DNA of 10,962 bases from Candidatus Methanoplasma sp. (GTDB lineage: Archaea; Thermoplasmatota; Thermoplasmata; Methanomassiliicoccales; Methanomethylophilaceae): the NCBI GenBank assembly GCA_031271555.1, contig JAISVN010000150.1:1-10962 (forward strand), written 5' to 3'. Below the pieces are notes generated by a model. The model was not told the DNA's origin. It did not search any database and was given only the letters and a program-made list of their open reading frames with translations. Made by a program: the position numbers and the translations under genes. Each line of letters starts with the position of its first letter. The first letter of the stretch is position 1. Shown here piece by piece: positions 6,547 through 10,962 of the stretch.

Positions 6547-6641
6547 AATGTCACATTATAGTATTGCCGTTTGGACTCCTTTGATTAATTTTCAACGGAT
6601 CCTCACGGTTGCATTTCTCTTAAAAACAAAATGAAGGGGGC

Positions 6642-6766
6642 GCATCTCCGGGAGGGCCGCCTGCATTCCTCTCACCTGGGGCGGAATATTTCGCGAGATG
6701 CTACAACATCTTCGGGGGAGCCGCCTGCGGTCCCCTCAGTGGCGAATCTTTTTCGTAAGATGCTGT
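6642..6766 (+). ncRNA. Tandem structured RNA elements with covarying stems (candidate novel RNA)
   Basis: Two imperfect copies of a roughly 60-nt unit lie head to tail (6642-6701 and about 6703-6766). In each, an outer stem P1 encloses two hairpins, P2 and P3. P1 is ATCTC/GAGAT in copy 1 and ATCTT/AAGAT in copy 2, a compensatory change. P2 is GGGAGG/CCTCTC in copy 1 and GGGGA/TCCCC in copy 2, around a conserved CCGCCTGC loop. P3 is GCGGA/TTCGC versus GCGAA/TTCGT. In both copies the P2 loop can instead pair with the downstream GGCG(G), allowing a pseudoknot. Several pairs are G-T, which would be C-A on the other strand, so the plus strand is favoured. A run of six T's at 6779-6784 follows. No downstream gene is on this strand nearby, which argues for a standalone RNA. 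I do not recognise a known family. Confidence 0.5.
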
Positions 6767-6843
6767 AATAAAAGAATGTTTTTTGTGTGATTTATATTCT
6801 TCTAAACAGAAATTTGTTATAAAACATGAAAAAATTGATTTTC

Positions 6844-6849
6844 AAAAAA
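6844..6849 (-). terminator. T-run terminator of tRNA-Ser
   Basis: On the minus strand, six T's begin about 22 nt after the encoded CCA, with another T-run at 6830-6835. Such tracts end archaeal tRNA transcripts. Confidence 0.5.
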
Positions 6850-6871
6850 GAGGTATCTGGCTACCGTTGTA

Positions 6872-6958
6872 TGGCGTGGAGGGAGGGATTCGAACCCTCG
6901 GGTCCATACGGACAATAGATTAGCAGTCTATCGCCTTACCAGGCTGGGCCACCCCCAC
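6872..6958 (-). tRNA. tRNA-Ser (anticodon GCT), CCA encoded
   Basis: This is a class II serine tRNA. The acceptor stem is GTGGGGG paired with CCTCCAC (one G-T pair), with discriminator G and a genomically encoded CCA. The anticodon stem ATAGA/TCTAT carries loop CTGCTAA with anticodon GCT (plus-strand AGC at 6922-6924), which reads AGC and AGU codons. A long variable arm closes with GTCC/GGAC, and the T-arm is GAGGG-TTCGAAT-CCCTC. There is no intron. The 3' end resembles the degenerate fragment at 5231-5264. Confidence 0.97.
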
Positions 6959-6982
6959 TTAATGCTCCGATAAGAAATATCG

Positions 6983-6991
6983 TTATTAAAT
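6983..6991 (-). promoter_or_regulatory. TATA box of tRNA-Ser
   Basis: TTTAATAAC on the minus strand, preceded by purine-rich CAAAGA, is centred about 28 nt before the tRNA 5' end, so the transcript would begin at or very near the mature end. Confidence 0.6.
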
Positions 6992-7009
6992 CTTTGGACA
7001 CTTGAAATC

Positions 7010-7071
7010 GTGTTCTATTGTTCGTAAACGAACACAGGCTCTCGCCCCTAACTTGTGACAAAGCGGGAGCC
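7010..7071 (+). other. Structured leader upstream of the miniprotein ORF
   Basis: Two hairpins occur in a row: GTTCG-TAAA-CGAAC (7020-7033; an alternative outer pairing GTGTTC/GAACAC is possible) and a 9-bp stem GGCTCTCGC/GCGGGAGCC (7037-7045 with 7063-7071, one G-T pair). The region 7030-7110 is GC-rich, unlike its surroundings. It may be the 5' part of a short mRNA or of a small RNA that ends at the terminator at 7219-7250. Confidence 0.35.
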
Positions 7072-7110
7072 AGGCGGCGGCAGGGACGGGGTCGGACGAC
7101 CGAGTCAGCG

Positions 7111-7197
7111 ATGAGAGGTTGGATAATCGCAGCGGTCATGTCGGCAGCTCTGCTGTTTGCCATGTTGCCGGTCTACATAAGGAGGCGCAGAGACTAA
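7111..7197 (+). CDS. Candidate 28-residue single-span membrane miniprotein
   Basis: The ATG at 7111 opens MRGWIIAAVMSAALLFAMLP, then VYIRRRRD and a stop. One hydrophobic segment of about 20 residues is followed by a basic RRRR tail, so it would insert in the membrane with the C-terminus in the cytoplasm. The frame stays open upstream to 7006 without an ATG, and that part is arginine-rich and not convincing as protein. No Shine-Dalgarno is seen. A hairpin plus T-run terminator begins 22 nt after the stop, which supports transcription on this strand. Alternatives are the C-terminal remnant of a larger surface protein, since sorting signals have a similar hydrophobic-plus-arginine tail, or a noncoding RNA. 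I cannot assign a function. Confidence 0.4.
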   Translation: MRGWIIAAVMSAALLFAMLPVYIRRRRD

Positions 7198-7218
7198 TCT
7201 AAACCACACGCGGAACAG

Positions 7219-7250
7219 ATGCGGCACCCGCCGCATTTCTTTTTTTATTA
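7219..7250 (+). terminator. Hairpin plus T-run terminator
   Basis: ATGCGGC-ACCC-GCCGCAT (7219-7236) is a perfect 7-bp stem with a 4-nt loop, followed at once by TTCTTTTTTTATTATT. It looks like a bacterial-style intrinsic terminator and would end the short plus-strand unit carrying the miniprotein. Confidence 0.65.
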
Positions 7251-7347
7251 TTCTTACTGAAAAACGTTATCATGCTCTGCGATTCTTTCACAATTTTTAT
7301 ATTAACCTCAAAAAAGGTTTTCGGCACACGGCGCACAATCGGTGCAT

Positions 7348-7363
7348 TTAACATATATTATAG
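7348..7363 (+). promoter_or_regulatory. TATA region of the transglutaminase-like gene
   Basis: TTTAACATATATTATA is centred about 30 nt before the ATG at 7386, giving an almost leaderless message. A second AT-rich box (TTTTTATATTAACC, about 7294-7307) is a possible upstream promoter. The remaining 7251-7347 shows no gene. Confidence 0.5.
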
Positions 7364-7385
7364 ATATAGGTACAATTGAACACAT

Positions 7386-8450
7386 ATGAACAGTCTACGC
7401 AACGCATCGTTGGTCCTGCTTTTCGCAATAATCCTTTCGGCCCCGGCATTCGCGGCGGTATCATCCGCAGATTCGGAGGTGGCGGAGGAATTCACATCGT
7501 ACTACGACCAGCTCGATGCCAACGGCAAAGAGATCTACGACAGACTGAAGGATGCAAGTGCGGACGGAGCGCCCATAACCGTGAACCTCCCGATGGAGAT
7601 CACCGTAAGGTCCGACGTGCAGGAAGGTGCGGAGACTACGATCAGAAACATGATCAGGGACACTGTGGATGAGGCTTTCATCGCCCTCCGCCTGAGTTCC
7701 CCGCTTTCCTACTGGGGGTGGGGCGCAAGCTCGATCAACTATATTCCTGATATGGTCACCCAAGGCAACAGCGTGACGGTGTCCTCGATATACTTCGAAA
7801 TAGATCTGGAAGGCTACCCGAAAGATCCGGAGACAGGCGAATTCCAAGGCATACAGAAAATGCTGGACGATCTCAACGAGGCAATAGCGGGTTTCTCTAC
7901 CGCCAGCACATCCGTCAGGGATAAGATAATGGACATCAACAATTACCTCACGGGCCTGATAACGTACGACCCGAATCTCGGGACCGAGAACGAGAGCAGG
8001 TACGCCCACGACGCCTACGGTGCGCTTGTGGATCCCAACCACTATGCTGTGTGCGACGGTTATTCCAAGGCGTTCCTTCTGCTTTGCCAGAAGGAGGGCA
8101 TAGAATGCGTGGTGGTGTTTGGGACGGGACTTCCAAGTTTCATCAACCATGCGTGGAACTACGTCAAACTCGACAACGGGAGTTGGTATGCCATAGATGT
8201 GACATGGAACGACAGCGGCGGCAATGCGTACTTCCTGATAGGCGGGGATGCGTTCTTCACCACGCATCAGCAGGGTGTGTTCCTGGAAGCATCGCTCCTA
8301 CCGTACAAGTTCAACAGCCCTCCGATAAGCAAGACATCCTATGATTCGGCTCCGCAGGACAGCTATGCGGAGTACGCTTGGTTGTTGGCGATCCTGTTGG
8401 TGGCGATAATATTGATGGCTTTGTACAAGCATTCCAAGGGACAGAGCTGA
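7386..8450 (+). CDS. Secreted, membrane-anchored transglutaminase-like protein
   Basis: This 354-residue protein has a signal peptide (residues 1-23, hydrophobic core LVLLFAIILSAPAFA, likely cleavage after AFA), an extracellular domain, and a C-terminal membrane segment (about 331-346) with a short basic tail KHSKGQS. The transglutaminase-like core has the catalytic triad: C223 in YAVCDGYSKAF, H255 in INHAWNYV, and D271 in AIDVTWND, in the spacing of the family. Such proteins may act as cysteine proteases or cross-linking enzymes; the activity here is not known. Residues 25-190 have no family I recognise. The topology places the enzyme outside the cell, tethered to the membrane, possibly to process surface proteins. 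A Methanomassiliicoccales cell would have little or no pseudomurein to act on. It is transcribed alone ahead of the 16S rRNA gene. Confidence 0.85.
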   Translation: MNSLRNASLVLLFAIILSAPAFAAVSSADSEVAEEFTSYYDQLDANGKEIYDRLKDASADGAPITVNLPMEITVRSDVQEGAETTIRNMIRDTVDEAFIALRLSSPLSYWGWGASSINYIPDMVTQGNSVTVSSIYFEIDLEGYPKDPETGEFQGIQKMLDDLNEAIAGFSTASTSVRDKIMDINNYLTGLITYDPNLGTENESRYAHDAYGALVDPNHYAVCDGYSKAFLLLCQKEGIECVVVFGTGLPSFINHAWNYVKLDNGSWYAIDVTWNDSGGNAYFLIGGDAFFTTHQQGVFLEASLLPYKFNSPPISKTSYDSAPQDSYAEYAWLLAILLVAIILMALYKHSKGQS

Positions 8451-8481
8451 TCGGAAACGGGAGATTTGCCGCCAAAACAGT

Positions 8482-8493
8482 AAAGCTTTAATA
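8482..8493 (+). promoter_or_regulatory. 16S rRNA promoter P1 (upstream)
   Basis: AAAGCTTTAATA combines a BRE-like AAAGC with a TATA-like TTTAATA; transcription would begin near 8517. It shares the AAAGCTT start with P2, 120 bp downstream, which suggests tandem promoters for the rRNA. The 8494-8598 stretch between them has no gene. Confidence 0.5.
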
Positions 8494-8598
8494 CCAGTCA
8501 TGTATCCGAGATTCTGCGGAATTCAACCATTGCGCCTGATTCGTCGGGTGGTTTCTGACACTGAATCCCGTTGTCTGGGAAGGCGAACTTCCTCAGGT

Positions 8599-8636
8599 AA
8601 AAAAGCTTATATATTCCCCCGAAGTACGGGGGAATA
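8599..8636 (+). promoter_or_regulatory. 16S rRNA promoter P2 with a 9-bp inverted repeat between TATA and start
   Basis: A run of A's and AAGC, then TTATATATT (8607-8615), gives the strongest TATA box in the window; transcription should begin near 8636-8640. The box runs into a perfect 9-bp inverted repeat, TATTCCCCC (8612-8620) and GGGGGAATA (8628-8636), with a 7-nt centre. It therefore fills the space from TATA to the start site and could be an operator or an initial-transcript hairpin. Confidence 0.7.
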
Positions 8637-8639
8637 CGT

Positions 8640-8840
8640 GGCCCGGTTTGGGCCGCAAAAGATGGAGAATCAAGATCTCCGCCGAAGGCGTGAACTCTTG
8701 AATTCTGACGTTCGATGCTACGAATGTTCCGTTAGACGGACATTCGATTGAGTGAGCCGTCCGACGGAGCAGCGGTGAAACATGGTAAACTGCCAGTTTC
8801 TTTCATCCATCCAAAGACGTGATAATGTCACAAGGATTTG
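8640..8840 (+). other. 16S rRNA 5' leader with processing-stem strand
   Basis: The leader has small hairpins at 8640-8654 (GGCCC/GGGCC), 8664-8680 (GGAGA/TCTCC) and 8721-8746 (CGAATG...CATTCG). Positions 8707-8722 are the exact complement of 10425-10440 after the 16S gene. Positions 8781-8794 pair with 10404-10417 at 13 of 14 positions. Next to the latter, GGTG (8774-8777) pairs with CACT (10418-10421), and an AAA bulge follows on each strand (8778-8780 and 10422-10424): the bulge-helix-bulge motif cut by the archaeal splicing endonuclease. About 50 nt (8723-8773) are extruded as extra hairpins on the leader strand. Confidence 0.75.
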
Positions 8841-10310
<1,470 letters not shown>

Positions 10311-10314
10311 ACGC

Positions 10315-10337
10315 AGGGTGGGGTTCAACCCCACCCT
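10315..10337 (+). other. Perfect hairpin just after the 16S 3' end
   Basis: AGGGTGGGG-TTCAA-CCCCACCCT forms a 9-bp stem with a 5-nt loop only 4 nt after the mature end. It looks like a tRNA T-arm, but no tRNA surrounds it. It probably isolates or guides 3' end trimming. Confidence 0.6.
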
Positions 10338-10359
10338 CTCAAAAAAATAAGCGTACAAT

Positions 10360-10397
10360 ATTGCAAGGAAAATCAGTTAGAGTGATTTTCCCGCAAT
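10360..10397 (+). other. 16S trailer hairpin
   Basis: GGAAAATCA/TGATTTTCC (9 bp, loop GTTAGAG) extends past a small internal loop to ATTGC/GCAAT. It sits inside the processing stem, between the 16S gene and the 3' strand at 10404. Confidence 0.55.
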
Positions 10398-10403
10398 TCC
10401 GAA

Positions 10404-10440
10404 GGCAGCTTACCATGCACTAAACGTAGCATCGAACGTC
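10404..10440 (+). other. 3' strand of the 16S bulge-helix-bulge processing stem
   Basis: It consists of an inner helix strand 10404-10417, core CACT 10418-10421, bulge AAA 10422-10424 and outer helix strand CGTAGCATCGAACGTC 10425-10440, all pairing with the leader at 8707-8794. The outer 16 bp are perfectly complementary across 1.7 kb. Confidence 0.75.
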
Positions 10441-10560
10441 CATCCGTTTTTCATTTTTAATTCAATTAAACGGCACCGTCTCTTCGGTTCGCCGTTCGGA
10501 AAAAGCGGATCACCAGGCACTGAACACAGTATCGAACGCTCGCCATTTCTCCGCTTTTTC
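10412..10560 (+). repeat. Diverged direct repeat of the 16S 3' processing site, spaced 100 bp
   Basis: Copy 1 (10412-10438) and copy 2 (10512-10538) agree at 22 of 27 positions, with four of the five differences being transitions, and each leads into a CCG(C)TTTTTC tract (ending 10452 and 10560). Copy 2 is itself flanked by a perfect 11-bp inverted repeat (10499-10509 and 10550-10560). Between the copies lies a hairpin AACGGC-ACCG/CGGT-GCCGTT (10469-10496) and T-rich sequence that could end the 16S transcript. Only copy 1 matches the leader well. Sequence from 10561 to 10650 shows no gene. Confidence 0.65.
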
Positions 10561-10651
10561 GTTCAATTATTTAGTACTATATAGGTTAAATACTCGTTTG
10601 AACAAGCTGTATAAATACATGACCCACTCACTCTGAAATCGTTGCTGAGAA

Positions 10652-10660
10652 GATTATATT
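10652..10660 (+). promoter_or_regulatory. Candidate TATA box of the surface protein gene
   Basis: GATTATATT is centred about 33 nt before the ATG at 10689, predicting a leader of about 6 nt. A second box GTATAATATATAG (10671-10683) lies too close to the ATG unless translation starts downstream. Confidence 0.45.
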
Positions 10661-10688
10661 AGGGGGTTCCGTATAATATATAGCAATT

Positions 10689-10962
10689 ATGACCGCTATC
10701 AAAAATAAGTATAGTATTCTATTATCAGTATTCATAGTAGCATCGCTGACTATCGGTGCGATGAGCGTCGTCATGGACGATGCTCAGGAATCGAGTGCAG
10801 CGACATTCAGTCCTCAAACGCCAATAATCAAAATTTCATCAGACACAATAACAATTGATCATGCGGGGTACTACTACGTAGAAGCGTTCGGTGCCAATGG
10901 CGGATTAGGTGGTGCAGCAGGTAATGATCCTGACAGCGCTTTCAGGGCAGCGGGCGGAATAG
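10689..10962 (+). CDS. Exported glycine-rich surface protein (C-terminus beyond window)
   Basis: This is the N-terminal 91 residues of a probable extracellular protein. Residues 1-28 are a signal peptide or signal anchor: basic MTAIKNKY, then a hydrophobic stretch ILLSVFIVASLTIGAMSVV. A spacer rich in D, E and S follows, then PIIKISSDTITIDHAGYYYVEAFGANGG and a glycine-rich run LGGAAGN. The GYYYVEAFGANGG pattern resembles the start of glycine-rich domains in which a beta strand precedes a W/F-GA-x-GG turn, as in the ALK/LTK-type Gly-rich family; that match is by eye and needs the full sequence. Large exported proteins of this sort are common in gut methanogens and may mediate adhesion. It is more AT-rich than the upstream housekeeping genes. 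Confidence 0.7.
   Translation, partial: MTAIKNKYSILLSVFIVASLTIGAMSVVMDDAQESSAATFSPQTPIIKISSDTITIDHAGYYYVEAFGANGGLGGAAGNDPDSAFRAAGGI

Noticed and set aside
6568-6640. Search for a downstream gene that the tandem RNA could regulate as a riboswitch
   Set aside because: The next gene downstream is tRNA-Ser on the opposite strand, and a T-run intervenes, so a cis-regulatory role is not supported here.
6642-6766. CRISPR-like repeats or H/ACA guide RNA
   Set aside because: Only two imperfect copies occur without spacers, so it is not CRISPR. Copy 1 is followed by ACA but copy 2 is not, and a guide pocket with kink-turn is not evident, so H/ACA is left only as a weak alternative.
6936-7163. A 75-residue open frame on the minus strand
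   Set aside because: It overlaps the 5' part of the tRNA-Ser gene and its promoter, has no family resemblance, and lies opposite the better-supported plus-strand unit.
8500-8751. An 83-residue open frame ahead of 16S rRNA
   Set aside because: It spans promoter P2 and the rRNA leader, whose structure explains the sequence better.
10315-10337. T-arm of a tRNA gene after the 16S rRNA
   Set aside because: Only the T-arm-like hairpin is present; there is no acceptor, D or anticodon stem around it.

Overview
The window comes from an archaeon of the class Thermoplasmata, most likely a host-associated member of the Methanomassiliicoccales. The evidence is an archaeal 16S rRNA gene with a Thermoplasmata-like 5' end, the archaeal/eukaryal-type proteins S8e and SRP19, TATA boxes centred about 27 nt before start codons (mostly leaderless mRNAs), and a 16S gene with no 23S gene behind it. 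Separate rRNA genes are known for Thermoplasmata. The order-level placement is my judgement from reading the 16S, not an alignment.

Positions 1-2700 (minus strand) hold a housekeeping cluster: ribosomal protein S8e, SRP19, a bifunctional NAD(P)H-hydrate repair enzyme (Nnr), and a metallophosphoesterase that runs off the left edge. The last three are tightly packed (4-bp overlap, then a 4-bp gap). Positions 2849-3500 (plus) hold an intact MntA-HepT toxin-antitoxin pair. Positions 3598-5129 (minus) hold a YfcE-like metallophosphoesterase and a DUF1638 protein whose promoter carries a perfect palindrome.

Positions 5174-6871 are AT-rich and gene-poor. They contain two adjacent broken reading frames (the second a winged-helix-like regulator), one intact 70-residue orphan protein, a very stable GC-rich hairpin, and a tandem pair of about 60-nt structured elements with compensatory base changes. 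A degenerate copy of the 3' end of the neighbouring tRNA-Ser gene lies at 5231-5264, in the same orientation as the real tRNA at 6872-6958. This suggests the interval is the eroded remains of an element that once integrated at tRNA-Ser.

Positions 7000-7250 may be a small transcription unit: a structured leader, a 28-residue membrane miniprotein and a hairpin/T-run terminator. Positions 7386-8450 encode a secreted, membrane-anchored transglutaminase-like protein. Positions 8480-10560 are the 16S rRNA unit: two tandem promoters (the second overlapping a 9-bp inverted repeat), a leader and trailer that pair into a bulge-helix-bulge processing stem, the 16S gene, and a trailer that contains a second, diverged copy of its processing site. 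The window ends inside a gene for a glycine-rich exported surface protein (10689 onward).
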